Source: Actinophytocola xinjiangensis
Lineage (GTDB): Bacteria; Actinomycetota; Actinomycetes; Mycobacteriales; Pseudonocardiaceae
Reading direction: 5' to 3'
Assembly: GCF_001921215.1 (NCBI RefSeq)
Contig: NZ_MSIF01000014.1
Span: 62,001-126,000 of the forward strand
DNA: 64,000 nucleotides
The notes beneath the pieces are model-generated. The model made no database searches, was not told where the DNA came from, and was given only the letters and a program-made list of their open reading frames with translations. The translations under genes were made by a program, and so were the position numbers. Of the stretch, positions 1-8,662 are shown piece by piece; position 1 is the stretch's first letter, and each line of letters starts with the position of its first letter.

Positions 1-92
1 ACGGCAGGAGCCTGCCGTCCCGGCCGATCGGCCGGTGCCACCCGAAAGGTGTCGGGTTCTGTTCCACGAGCTGTACCCGATGGTGGCGCTCA

Positions 93-123
93 CGCGAGGT
101 CCGGCGTTGAGCCGGACCCCGCG
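93..123 (-). terminator. Hairpin downstream of murQ
   Basis: An inverted repeat pairs 98-105 (GGTCCGGC) with 111-118 (GCCGGACC) around a 5-nt loop, and CGCG arms at 93-96 and 120-123 extend the stem past one mismatch. It begins ten bases after the murQ stop on the minus strand, so it fits a GC-rich terminator without a T tract. A perfect 16-bp palindrome at 20-35 and a hairpin at 1-18 lie further downstream and may serve this gene or a neighbour outside the window. Confidence 0.5.
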
Positions 124-132
124 AGCGTGACG

Positions 133-1059
133 TCAGACCGCGTCGGCGCCCAGGGCGTGCAGGGCGCGGCGTACGTGGCCGTCGGTGCTGTCCAGTGCGG
201 TGGCCGCGGCCTCGGCGTCCACACCGGACAGCAGGTGGACCAGGGCGACCTTGAGGTCGCCGTGGGCCTTGTCCAGTGCCACGGCGCATTCGTGCTGGTC
301 GTGGCCGGTGGCTTCGCGCAGGATGCGCAGGGTGCGGCCGCGTAGCTTGGCGTTGGTGGCCCGCATGCTGACCATCAGGTTCGAGTAGGTGCGGCCCAGT
401 CGCACCATCACGGCGGTGGAGAACGCGGTCAGCACGATCTTCTGCGCGGTGCCGGCCTTCATCCGGGTCGAGCCGGCGACGACCTCGGGGCCGGTGTCGA
501 CCTCGATCAGCACGTCGATGTCCATCAGCCGGGTGGCGTGCGGGTTGCTGAACACCAGGCCGGTCCTGGCTCCCAGCGCGCCGGCGGAGCGCAGCGCGCC
601 GAGCACGTACGGGGTCCGCCCGGACGCGGTGAGGCCGAGGACGAAGTCACCGGGTGCGGCGGCGGCCCGCAGGTGCGCGGCCCCCGCCTCCTCGTCGTCC
701 TCGGCGTCCTCGACGGCGCTGCTGAACGCGGTCGCGCCACCGGCGTGGTGGACCATGAACCATTCGGCCGGGGCGTTGTAGGTCGGGGCGAGTTCGGCGG
801 CGTCGAGGGTGGCCATGCGGCCGGACGTGCCGGCGCCGACGTAGTGCACCCGGTGCCCGGTGCGCAGTGCCTCGGCGGCGAAGTCGACCGCCCTGGCCAG
901 TGCCGGCAGGGCGGCGGCGACCGCGTCGGGGACCAGGCGGTCCTCGGCGTTGATCGATCGCAGGATGTCCAGGGTGGACAGCTGGTCCAGGTCGGTCGTG
1001 CGTGGATTTCGCCGTTCGGTCGGCGAATCGACGTGCACGGCCTGCCGTGGCACGGTCAT
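133..1059 (-). CDS. murQ: N-acetylmuramic acid 6-phosphate etherase (MurQ)
   Basis: This 308-aa cytoplasmic lyase cleaves the lactyl ether of MurNAc-6-phosphate to give GlcNAc-6-phosphate and D-lactate, a step of peptidoglycan recycling. The SIS fold is evident: VGAGTSGRMATLDAAE at residues 74-89 is the sugar-phosphate loop typical of MurQ, followed by GLTASGRTPY near 142-151 and STRMKAGTAQK near 197-207. Length is normal for the family. The gene lies 22 bases downstream of the RpiR regulator on the same strand, so the two are probably cotranscribed, as murQ and murR are in other bacteria. Identification is firm from motifs and context. Confidence 0.95.
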   Translation of the reverse strand: MTVPRQAVHVDSPTERRNPRTTDLDQLSTLDILRSINAEDRLVPDAVAAALPALARAVDFAAEALRTGHRVHYVGAGTSGRMATLDAAELAPTYNAPAEWFMVHHAGGATAFSSAVEDAEDDEEAGAAHLRAAAAPGDFVLGLTASGRTPYVLGALRSAGALGARTGLVFSNPHATRLMDIDVLIEVDTGPEVVAGSTRMKAGTAQKIVLTAFSTAVMVRLGRTYSNLMVSMRATNAKLRGRTLRILREATGHDQHECAVALDKAHGDLKVALVHLLSGVDAEAAATALDSTDGHVRRALHALGADAV

Positions 1060-1081
1060 TTGCTGCCTCCCCCAAGGATGG

Positions 1082-1999
1082 TCACTTTCCGGTCTCCCGC
1101 GCCTTGCGGCGACCGTCGTGGCGGGTTTCCAACCGGTGGGAGCCCACCGCGCCCCTGGTGTCGTCCAGTGCCTTCATCGCGTTGTCGAGGTGGCGCTGGG
1201 CGACCCCGATGAACAGGCAGTCGACGACGGTGAGTTGCGCGATCCGGCTGGCCATCGCGCCGGAGCGGAACGTGGTTTCCCGCGCGGCGGTGGTCAGCAC
1301 CAGGTCGGCGACCTCGCTGATCGGCGCTGTCGGGAAGTTGGTCAGGGCGACGGTGATCGCACCGGCCTTGCGGGCCTCGCGCAGCGCCTCGACGGTGTCG
1401 GCGGTGGCGCCGGTGTGCGAGATGGCGAAGGCGACGTCGCCCTTGTCGAGCACGGCGGCCGAGGTCAGCATGATGTGCGTGTCGCTCCACGCGAAGCTGA
1501 TCCGGCCGATCCGGTGCAGCTTCTGTTGGAGGTCGGCGGCGACGAACGCGCTGGCCCCGACGCCGTAGACGTCGACGCGGGAGGCCGAGGCGATGGCCTC
1601 GACGACCTTCTCCAGCACGGTGACGTCGAGTTGGGCGGCGGTCTCCTCGACCGCTCGGGCGTCGGCGAAGGTCACCTTGCCGACGACGGTCGCCAGATCG
1701 TCGTCGGTGGAGATCTCGCCGCCGAGGTCGCGTTCGGCGCGGGCCTCGGACCGGGCGGTGTCGGCGGCCAGAGCGATCCGCAGCTCCGGATACCCACCGA
1801 CCCCGATGGCCTTGCAGAACCGGGTGACGGTGGTCTCGCTGGTGCCGGCGGCCTCGGCGACCTCGGTGATGCTCCGGCGCGCCACGGTCGACGGGCTGTC
1901 CAGAACGACCTTGGCCACGCGTTGCTCCGCGCGGGCCAGACCGGGCAGCAGTGACCGGATTCGGACCAGAGGACTTGACTCAGTGTGTTGTGTGGTCAT
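1082..1999 (-). CDS. murR: RpiR/MurR-family transcriptional regulator
   Basis: This is a 305-aa regulator with an N-terminal RpiR helix-turn-helix (about residues 41-75, including AAGTSETTVTRFCKAIG) and a C-terminal SIS sugar-phosphate-binding domain (about 125-270, with VYGVGAS and ISHTGAT loops). Lying between murQ and muropeptide hydrolase genes, it is most likely the MurNAc-6P-responsive repressor of the cluster. I chose ATG 1999 over the in-frame GTG at 2014. That GTG falls inside a 15-bp motif (2013-2027) repeated upstream of nagZ, which is more likely an operator or promoter element. Neither start has a strong Shine-Dalgarno sequence. The effector is inferred from context. Confidence 0.85.
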   Translation of the reverse strand: MTTQHTESSPLVRIRSLLPGLARAEQRVAKVVLDSPSTVARRSITEVAEAAGTSETTVTRFCKAIGVGGYPELRIALAADTARSEARAERDLGGEISTDDDLATVVGKVTFADARAVEETAAQLDVTVLEKVVEAIASASRVDVYGVGASAFVAADLQQKLHRIGRISFAWSDTHIMLTSAAVLDKGDVAFAISHTGATADTVEALREARKAGAITVALTNFPTAPISEVADLVLTTAARETTFRSGAMASRIAQLTVVDCLFIGVAQRHLDNAMKALDDTRGAVGSHRLETRHDGRRKARETGK

Positions 2000-2012
2000 G
2001 ACACTCGCGCTC

Positions 2013-2064
2013 ACGTGGGAAACTTACTAACAGGCATGTGGGTCAACAACAGGGCAGCTGTTGT
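2013..2064. promoter_or_regulatory. Candidate MurR operator region upstream of murR
   Basis: Positions 2013-2027 read, on the minus strand, GTAAGTTTCCCACGT. The same word with one mismatch (GTAAGTTACCCACGT) is found at 7145-7159 upstream of nagZ. A second GGAAACTT half-site lies at 2092-2099, matching 2018-2025. A separate inverted repeat, ACAACAG (2046-2052) with CTGTTGT (2058-2064), is nearby. Shared words upstream of the regulator and upstream of the first hydrolase gene suggest a common operator. Confidence 0.4.
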
Positions 2065-2176
2065 CCTGGGACAACGCTACCCGTCTGAAGCGGAAACTTC
2101 AGGGGACGTCGTGCTAGCTCAACATCGGAATCGACGGTTGGCCCCGGGTTGTTAGCGTTTCAACCAGTTTTGGACC

Positions 2177-3958
2177 TCATCGTGACCTGAGCTGCCAACC
2201 TTCCGGTCGCACTCTGTGGGGTTCTTTCTCACCGTTGAGGAGCATTTGGTCACGGTCGGTGATGATGAGATTGTCGACGTTGATTCCACGCCCGGTGTAC
2301 CGGGCGTCGGTGACGAACCGCCAGCGCAACGTGATCTCCGCTGCGTGGGGCACTTGCGCACGCACGGTCCACCAGTCCCGGTGACCTGTACCGGACAGTG
2401 AAACCACCTCTTCCTCGGGCGCTCCGCGGCCGGAAACGGTCAGCGGAACGGGCTCCCAGGTGAGACCGTCGGCGCTTGCCTCAAGCATTAACCTGTCAGT
2501 GACTTCAGAGTCCACAAAGGCATCAAAGACCACCCGAACGTGTCCGCTCGGGCGCAGAGAGACAGTAGTGAGAGTGGACTGAGACGCGTCGCCGATGCCC
2601 GTGTACCAGGAATCACGTCCACGTTCGGGTTCAACTGCCAGCGCCTTGGCGAGTCCCGTTGACAACGTCTCCCGGGCGAGGTTGATCGAACCCCAGTTCC
2701 GGCTCGGGTGCACCCGGTTGGTCAGCAGGATCGCGAACGACCGCGACGCCAGGTCGATGACCAGGTCAGTTCCGGTGAACCCGGTGTGCCCGGCCGTGCG
2801 CGGACCGGTCAAACCGCCCATGAACCAGATCTGGTCCAGCTCGAAGCCGTAGCCGTGCGCGTTGGCCGGGAACTCCTCGTTGTGGTTGTCCAGCATCGCC
2901 GCCACCGTCGCCGGACGCAGGATCCGCGCCCCCCGGTAGCTGCCGCCGTTGAGGATCGTCTGCGCCAGGACCGCCAGGTCGTCGGCCGTGGAGAAGATCC
3001 CCGCGTGCCCCGCGACACCGTCCAGCGACCAGGCGTTCTCGTCGTGCACCGACCCCCGGACCATCCCGCGCGGCGGCGTCGCCTGGAACTCGGTCGCCAC
3101 CATCCGGTCCAGCTTCGAGGCCGGCGGGTTGAAACCGGTGTCGGTCATCCGCAGCGGCCGGGTGATCCGCCGCGCCACCACCTCGTCCAGCCGGTCACCG
3201 GTCAACCGCTCGACCAGCACCCCCAGCGTGATCAGATTGAGGTCCGAGTACTCGTAGTTCGTGCCGGGCGTCGTGCGCGGCGCGATGTCCATCACCGCCT
3301 GGATCCGCGACGGCACGTCCGGGTACCGCGACCACAGCGGCACCCACGACACCAGCCCGGACGTGTGCGTCAGCAGCTGCGCGACGGTGATCGACTCCTT
3401 GCCGTTCACCCCGAACTCCGGCAGGTAGTCGGCCACCGGCGCGTCCACGTCCACGTCACCCGACTCGACCAGCTGCATCACCACGATCGAGGTGAACAGC
3501 TTGGTCACCGACGCCATGTCGAAGATCGTGTCCCCGCGCATCGGCACCCGCTGCTCCTGCGGCAGTTCGGTGCCCGCCGCGTCCGCGTAACGCACCGCGT
3601 ACCCGGTCGCCGAACGGCTGACCACCGCGCCGTCGTGCGCCAGCAGCGTGACCGCCCCGGAGTACAGCGGGTGCGCGGTCCCCGGCGTCGGGTGGGACGT
3701 CGTCCACCCGCCGACCGTCGCCACCGCCTCCTCGATCGGCGCCGGATCCAGCCCGACCCGGGCCGGCGCGGCGTCGCGCAGCACCGTGCCAGGCGGCGCG
3801 AAACCGTGCCGGGGATTGTCGAACCGGCCGTGCGCCGGCCCGCCGCCGCCCGCCTCGGCGCTCACCGAGGCCCCCGCGGCGGACGTGGTCGTGACGGTGG
3901 CGAGCACGGCGACCAACGCGCCGAGGACCCGCCCGGATAGGACACTTCGCCTGGACAT
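2177..3958 (-). CDS. Secreted class C beta-lactamase-like serine hydrolase (AmiE/YbbE-type position)
   Basis: This 593-aa protein has an N-terminal export signal (MSRRSVLSGRV then a hydrophobic stretch, AGA-type cleavage near residue 30) and a penicillin-binding/class C beta-lactamase domain. SVTK at about 150-153 gives the nucleophile and lysine, YSD near 237 the second motif, and HTG near 390 replaces KTG. About 130 C-terminal residues form an extra beta-rich region, longer than usual for the family. In Bacillus the equivalent cluster position is held by the MurNAc-L-alanine amidase AmiE/YbbE, so removal of the peptide stem is plausible; esterase or peptidase activity cannot be excluded. 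ATG 3958 is preferred because GAGGTG precedes it, 16 bases after the namZ stop. Confidence 0.8.
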   Translation of the reverse strand: MSRRSVLSGRVLGALVAVLATVTTTSAAGASVSAEAGGGGPAHGRFDNPRHGFAPPGTVLRDAAPARVGLDPAPIEEAVATVGGWTTSHPTPGTAHPLYSGAVTLLAHDGAVVSRSATGYAVRYADAAGTELPQEQRVPMRGDTIFDMASVTKLFTSIVVMQLVESGDVDVDAPVADYLPEFGVNGKESITVAQLLTHTSGLVSWVPLWSRYPDVPSRIQAVMDIAPRTTPGTNYEYSDLNLITLGVLVERLTGDRLDEVVARRITRPLRMTDTGFNPPASKLDRMVATEFQATPPRGMVRGSVHDENAWSLDGVAGHAGIFSTADDLAVLAQTILNGGSYRGARILRPATVAAMLDNHNEEFPANAHGYGFELDQIWFMGGLTGPRTAGHTGFTGTDLVIDLASRSFAILLTNRVHPSRNWGSINLARETLSTGLAKALAVEPERGRDSWYTGIGDASQSTLTTVSLRPSGHVRVVFDAFVDSEVTDRLMLEASADGLTWEPVPLTVSGRGAPEEEVVSLSGTGHRDWWTVRAQVPHAAEITLRWRFVTDARYTGRGINVDNLIITDRDQMLLNGEKEPHRVRPEGWQLRSR

Positions 3959-3974
3959 GGCCACCTCGGGGTCG

Positions 3975-5240
3975 TCACCGGTAGATCAGGTACCGCTCCC
4001 GCCGGGAGTTGAAGGCGGCGAGTTCGGAACGCCACGCGCCGATGACCTCGTCCACGCCGGCACCGGCGTCGATCATCAGGCGCAGGCGGTCGGAGCCGGA
4101 GAGCTTGTCGATGAAGTTGTCCGGCCGCCAGGCGAACACGTCCGGATGGGTCTGCTTCGCGGTGACCAGCATGGTGATCGCGGTGCGGATCGGCTGGAAC
4201 CGGTAGGGGTCGGTGATGTGTACCTGGACCCCGCCGCAGACCTCGCCCACCCACTTGTTGAAAGTAGGCACGAAGTACTGCTCACGCACCCGCACCCCCG
4301 GCAGGCCGGCCTCGTTGATCGCCTCGGCCCAGCGCCAGTCGATGTCCGGCGCGCCGATGATCTCGAACGGCCGGGTCGTACCGCGGCCCTCGGAGAACAC
4401 GGTGCCCTCGAACAGGCAGGTCCCGGGGTAGGCGTAGGCGGTGTCCGGGGTCGGCACGTTCGGACTGGGCAGCACCCACTGCTGGCCGTTGTCCACGAAC
4501 AGCTGGTCGCGGCGCCAGTGGCGGACCTTGACGACCTCCAGGCTGGCCAGCCGCCCACCGGCGTCGCCCGGCAGGAACTCCGCGTCGAAGTACCTGGCCA
4601 GCTCGCCGACGGTCATGCCGTGCTGCTGGACGATCGGCTTGCGCCCCACGCCCGAGGCGTAGGCGGGGTCGAGCATCGGCCCGTCGGCGCGCCCGCCGAC
4701 CGGGTTGGGCCGGTCGAGCACGACGAAGTCGATGCCGGTGCGCACGGCCGCCTGCATCGCGTAGTACATGCTCCAGATGTAGGTGTAGAAACGCGCGCCG
4801 ATGTCGGCGATCTCGAACACCAGCGTGTCGATGCCGGCCTTGGTGAACTGGCCGGCGATCTTGTCGACGGACGCGCCGTAGGTGTCGTAGACCGGGACCT
4901 GGGTTCGCGGATCGAGGTAGTCGCCCTCGGACCCGCCGGCCTGCGCGGTGCCCCGGAACCCGTGCTCCGGGCCGAAGACCGCGGTCGGCGGCACCCCGGC
5001 GGCGACCATCGAGTCCACAACGTGGGTCTGGTCGGCGAGCACCCCGGTCGGGTTGGTCAGCACGCCGACCTTGCGGCTCCGGAACGCCCGCCAGCCGTCG
5101 GCGGCGAGCTGGTCGGAGGCGGTGACGACCCGCCGGCCCCCGCCCCGGGAGTCGGCGCCGGCCGACGCGGTGCCGGCCGAGGCGAGGGTGACCGCCGGCG
5201 CGGCGAGCGCGGACGCGGCCAGGAAACGTCGACGGTCCAT
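3975..5240 (-). CDS. namZ: Exo-beta-N-acetylmuramidase NamZ (DUF1343), Tat-exported
   Basis: This 421-aa DUF1343 protein starts with a twin-arginine signal (MDRRRFLAASALAAPAVTLA, then ASA-type cleavage sites). DUF1343 members of the NamZ family remove terminal MurNAc from peptidoglycan fragments. Recognisable blocks are VGVLTNPTGV, FGPEHGFRG, VFEIADIGARFYTYIW, VLDRPNPVGG, SEGRGTTRPFE and the GVQVHITD segment. The ATG lies two bases beyond the nagZ stop (TGAgcATG), so translation is probably coupled. An in-frame frame extends upstream through nagZ but lacks family homology and was ignored. The namZ/nagZ pairing matches the muropeptide-rescue clusters of Bacillus and Bacteroidota. Confidence 0.9.
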   Translation of the reverse strand: MDRRRFLAASALAAPAVTLASAGTASAGADSRGGGRRVVTASDQLAADGWRAFRSRKVGVLTNPTGVLADQTHVVDSMVAAGVPPTAVFGPEHGFRGTAQAGGSEGDYLDPRTQVPVYDTYGASVDKIAGQFTKAGIDTLVFEIADIGARFYTYIWSMYYAMQAAVRTGIDFVVLDRPNPVGGRADGPMLDPAYASGVGRKPIVQQHGMTVGELARYFDAEFLPGDAGGRLASLEVVKVRHWRRDQLFVDNGQQWVLPSPNVPTPDTAYAYPGTCLFEGTVFSEGRGTTRPFEIIGAPDIDWRWAEAINEAGLPGVRVREQYFVPTFNKWVGEVCGGVQVHITDPYRFQPIRTAITMLVTAKQTHPDVFAWRPDNFIDKLSGSDRLRLMIDAGAGVDEVIGAWRSELAAFNSRRERYLIYR

Positions 5241-5242
5241 GC

Positions 5243-7081
5243 TCACCACGTCAATCCGGTGTCGTACGGGTACAGGATGGTGTCCGGGTCGCCGCCGACG
5301 GGGACGTCGACGGGCAGCTTGCCGGTGGGGGAGCGTTCGCCGAGCAGCACCTTGGTCAGCGACTCCAGCGCGCCGGCCCGCCAGCCGTAGTTGGCGACCC
5401 AGGTCGGCGCGTCGACGTAGCCCGCGTCGTAGGGGATCTGCGAGGCGACCGCGACGACCGGCTTGCCGGTGGCCAGCAGGGCGCTGAGCAGCGCCCGTTG
5501 CTGGGCGCGGTCCTTGAGGTTGTTGGTCAGCACGACGACCAGGTCCGACGTGCCGGCCGCGGCGACCGCGCCGTCGATCGTGGCCTGGTTCGGGCTGGTC
5601 CCGGTCGGCAGGGCGGTGGCGGTGAGGCCGCGCTCGCCGAGGGACCCCGCGAGCCACTCGGGACTGCGGTGGGTCAGCCCAGACGTGCTGTCGCCGACGC
5701 CGGTGACCAGCACGTTCCCCGGGTTCCCGGTGATCGGCAGCAGGCCGGCGTCGTTGCGCAGCACGGTCGGCGTGCCGTCGGTGATCTCCTGGATCGTGGC
5801 CAGGCTCTCCGGCGTACCGACCACCGTGTCGATCTTCTTCTCGTCGACGAACGGGCTGGTCAGGATGCCGCGCTTGAGCTTGAGCAGCAGGATCCGCAGC
5901 ACGCTCTCGTCGATGCGGCGCTCGGTGAGTCGCCCGCTGTCGACCGCGGCGCGCACGGCGTCCAGGGCCAGCGGCAGGTCCGGCGGCATGAGCAGCTGGT
6001 CGACGCCGGCCTCCAGCGCCATCACCGGGATCTCCTCGGCGGGGAAGACGTTGGCGCCGCCCATGCCGAGCGCGTCGGTGACGATGACGCCCCGGTAGCC
6101 GAGCTCCTCGCGCAGCAGCCCGGTCAGGATCGGCTTGGAGAGCGTGGCCGGCCGCTCGGACGGGTCGAGGCTGGGGACCTGGATGTGCGCGGTCATGATC
6201 GAGTCGATGCCGGCGTCGATCGCGGCCCGGAACGGCGGCAGGTCCATCTGCCGCCACTCGGCCTCGGTCCGGTCGATCTCGGGGAGCTGGGTGTGGCTGT
6301 CGGTCTCGGCGTCGCCGTGGCCGGGGAAGTGCTTGGCCGAGGCCGACACGGTGTCCCTGGCGCGCCCGCCCTCCTGGTAGCCCTCGATCTCGGCGACGAC
6401 CATCTGGCTGGCCAGCTCGGGGCGGGAGGAGAAGGAACGGGCGCCGATGACCGGGTTGAGCGGGTTGGAGTTGACGTCGGCGACCGGGGCGAAGTTCTGG
6501 TTGATGCCCATCGCCCGCAGCTCGCGGCCGTTGATCGTGGCGACGGTCCGGGCGTCCTGGGTGCTGCGCGCGGCGCCGACGCCCATGCTGGCCGGGAACT
6601 CGGTGGCCGGGGACTCCAGCCGGGTGACGTTGCCGCCCTCCTGGTCGATGGAGATGATCAGCGGCAGGTGGGTGTTGTGCCGGATGGCGGCCCGCTGCAA
6701 CCCGTTGGAGAAGGCGGCCATCTGCCGGGGGTTGTCGACGTTGTCGGTCCCGCTGTTGTTGAAGTAGATGACGCCGCCGACGCCGAACTTCTCGATGACC
6801 TGGGCCGGCGTGTCGACGCCGTACTCGGCCTGGTTGGTGGGGTGCGCCTCGTCGGCGGACTTCCCCCACACCGAGACGACGAACAGTTGGGCGATCTTCT
6901 GTTCGAGCGACATGCCGCGCAGGCGGCCGGTGGCCTGGGCGAGCGCGTCGCCCTGCGCGGTGGTCGCCTCCGGCGCCACGGCGGAGGCGGAACCGACCCC
7001 GCTAACCATGGCCGTGCTCGCGATCGCGGTCACTGCCAAGGAGAGACTCAGGCGTGCTGACGTACGAGAAATGACCACCAA
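5243..7081 (-). CDS. nagZ: Secreted family 3 beta-N-acetylglucosaminidase (NagZ)
   Basis: This 612-aa glycoside hydrolase family 3 enzyme has a Sec-type signal peptide (cleavage about residue 35). IDQEGG (145-150), KHFPGHG with DSH (250-263) and VTDALGM (aspartate nucleophile about 336) are the diagnostic NagZ motifs; the histidine in the flexible DSH loop is the family's acid/base. A C-terminal GH3_C domain follows, as in exported Gram-positive NagZ rather than the short cytoplasmic proteobacterial form. It removes GlcNAc from muropeptides and so supplies MurNAc-ended substrate for NamZ. Start is TTG 7081 or GTG 7078, with GGGAGG upstream. It is the first gene of the five-gene minus-strand cluster. 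Confidence 0.92.
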   Translation of the reverse strand: MVVISRTSARLSLSLAVTAIASTAMVSGVGSASAVAPEATTAQGDALAQATGRLRGMSLEQKIAQLFVVSVWGKSADEAHPTNQAEYGVDTPAQVIEKFGVGGVIYFNNSGTDNVDNPRQMAAFSNGLQRAAIRHNTHLPLIISIDQEGGNVTRLESPATEFPASMGVGAARSTQDARTVATINGRELRAMGINQNFAPVADVNSNPLNPVIGARSFSSRPELASQMVVAEIEGYQEGGRARDTVSASAKHFPGHGDAETDSHTQLPEIDRTEAEWRQMDLPPFRAAIDAGIDSIMTAHIQVPSLDPSERPATLSKPILTGLLREELGYRGVIVTDALGMGGANVFPAEEIPVMALEAGVDQLLMPPDLPLALDAVRAAVDSGRLTERRIDESVLRILLLKLKRGILTSPFVDEKKIDTVVGTPESLATIQEITDGTPTVLRNDAGLLPITGNPGNVLVTGVGDSTSGLTHRSPEWLAGSLGERGLTATALPTGTSPNQATIDGAVAAAGTSDLVVVLTNNLKDRAQQRALLSALLATGKPVVAVASQIPYDAGYVDAPTWVANYGWRAGALESLTKVLLGERSPTGKLPVDVPVGGDPDTILYPYDTGLTW

Positions 7082-7696
7082 GGCCTCCCTGGCCGGCCAA
7101 CGGAACCACTACGTAACCTCTTAACCGAGAACATGCAGCAACCGGTAAGTTACCCACGTTCACCGGTCGCGAGCAAGCGGGCGTTCGGCCCAAAACGTAA
7201 CCCGCCCGCGCGTGGTCCCGGGCCCGCCCGGGCGGCCCGGTGGCCGCCGGCCCGCCGCCCGGCCAATTCGCGCCCGAATTCGAAAACTCCCCAGAAATAG
7301 GGCTGGGCGACCCCGACCCGTGGAAATCCACGGACAGAGATCGCCCAATCGCCCGGCACGGAACATTCGACTACCAAGCGTGCAACAGTTGTCGTACCTA
7401 CCTGGCCTCGGCGCCCGGCGTCCCGGTACGCAGTCCCTTGACGACATGCCTCCCGCGGCGTGCTCCGCGTGGGTGCTCGGTGTTCCGTGCACGGAGCCCT
7501 ATCCGGGGTGGCCGGGAGCTTCTCTTCCGCTCCGGCCCTGGCCGGCCGGGGGTCCGCAGGTCCTTTTTACCCAGTGCTGGAGGTCACTTCAAGACCCCCA
7601 TTCTGGTGCACCGTTACAGACGTTCGGAGGTGTCGACGGATTCGCGTCCGTGGCGTATTCTGCTGGTTGCTTTCCGGTGATTTTCGTGAGATTCGT
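7082..7696. other. Intergenic region upstream of nagZ; no gene seen
   Basis: These 615 bases separate two minus-strand genes. Only the nagZ-proximal 80 bases are notably AT-richer and contain the candidate operator at 7145-7159. The remaining open frames are low-complexity products of high GC content without a Shine-Dalgarno sequence or a recognisable domain. Confidence 0.5.
7145..7159. promoter_or_regulatory. Second copy of the murR/nagZ shared motif
   Basis: GTAAGTTACCCACGT lies about 65 bases upstream of the nagZ start. It differs from the copy at 2013-2027 at one of 15 positions and lies in the opposite orientation relative to transcription. A shared operator for the RpiR regulator is the simplest reading; no palindromic symmetry is obvious. 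Confidence 0.35.
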
Positions 7697-8557
7697 TCAT
7701 CGCTTCCGTCGCCGGTGGATGCCATACAATGTCGCGCCGGCGGTGGCGATCGCGCCGAGCCCGATCGCGGTGACCGCGACGGCCGCGCCCGAGGGCGTCG
7801 GGAAGCGGGAACGCAGCGACACCGGCCTGGTGAACTCCAGGATCGGCCAGCCCCGTTCGAGCGCGAGCGCCCGCAGGTTGCGGTCCGGGTTGACCACCGT
7901 CGGGTGCCCGACGGCCTCCAGCATCGGCAGGTCGGTGATGGAGTCGGAGTAGGCGTGACTCTCGTCGAGGTCGTAGCCGTGCTCGGCGGCGAGGTCCTTG
8001 ATGGCGGTGGCCTTGTTCTCGCCGTAGCAGTAGTACTCGATCTCGCCGGTGTAGCGGCCGTTCGTGGCGACCATGCGGGTGCCGATGCTGTGCGTGGCGC
8101 CGATCATCTCGGAGATCGGCGTGACGATCTCGTCACCGGAGGCGGACACGACGACCACGTCCCGGCCGTCGTCGCGGTGCTCGGTGATCAGCTCGGTGGC
8201 CTCCGCGTAGACCAGCGGGTCGACGATGTCGTGCAGGGTCTCGTCGACGATGGCCCGGACCTGTTGCACGTCCCATCCGGTGCACAGGGAGGTCAGGTGG
8301 GCGCGGATGCGTTCGACCTGGTCGGCGTCGGCGCCGGAGACCGCGAACACGAACTGGGCGTAGGCACCCTTGAGCACGGCTCGCCGGTTGATGAGCCCGT
8401 TGCGGAAGAAGGGTCGGCTGAACGCGAGCGTGCTCGACTTGGCGATGATGGTCTTGTCCAGGTCGAAGAACGCCGCTGCCCGCAGCGGTTCGCGACGGGG
8501 TTGCGCTGGGCTTTCTCCGCTACTTGTCACCGTGTCAGCATAGGAGCGGGCGATCAT
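7697..8557 (-). CDS. HAD-IB family phosphatase (SerB-like) with C-terminal membrane anchor
   Basis: This is a 286-aa HAD-superfamily hydrolase of subfamily IB. FFDLDKTI (about 31-38) holds the nucleophile and acid/base aspartates, VVSASGDE supplies motif II, and YSDSITDLPML is motif IV. A hydrophobic segment near the C-terminus followed by HRRRKR suggests a membrane anchor with a basic cytoplasmic end. It is the counterpart of M. tuberculosis Rv3661, which likewise sits beside ssd across the 6C RNA. Start ATG 8557 is preferred over GTG 8629, which would add a low-complexity leader. The substrate is unknown; phosphoserine or a related phosphomonoester is possible. Confidence 0.85.
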   Translation of the reverse strand: MIARSYADTVTSSGESPAQPRREPLRAAAFFDLDKTIIAKSSTLAFSRPFFRNGLINRRAVLKGAYAQFVFAVSGADADQVERIRAHLTSLCTGWDVQQVRAIVDETLHDIVDPLVYAEATELITEHRDDGRDVVVVSASGDEIVTPISEMIGATHSIGTRMVATNGRYTGEIEYYCYGENKATAIKDLAAEHGYDLDESHAYSDSITDLPMLEAVGHPTVVNPDRNLRALALERGWPILEFTRPVSLRSRFPTPSGAAVAVTAIGLGAIATAGATLYGIHRRRKR

Positions 8558-8662
8558 TCGCGCTGGTGAGACAGGCCGTTCAGACGTCGGATGTCTGTGA
8601 CTCGTTGGCTGGCGTTGAGCAAGTTGCAACCACAGCTCCGATGGGACGGGATACAGTGGTGG

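Noticed and set aside
3975-6869. 964-codon minus-strand frame covering namZ and most of nagZ
   Set aside because: Only the part from 5240 down has homology and a signal peptide; the upstream part is an Arg/Gly-rich shadow of nagZ.
7460-8569. Plus-strand frame antisense to the HAD phosphatase
   Set aside because: No ribosome-binding site, composition typical of antisense GC-rich shadow, and the opposite strand has clear HAD motifs.
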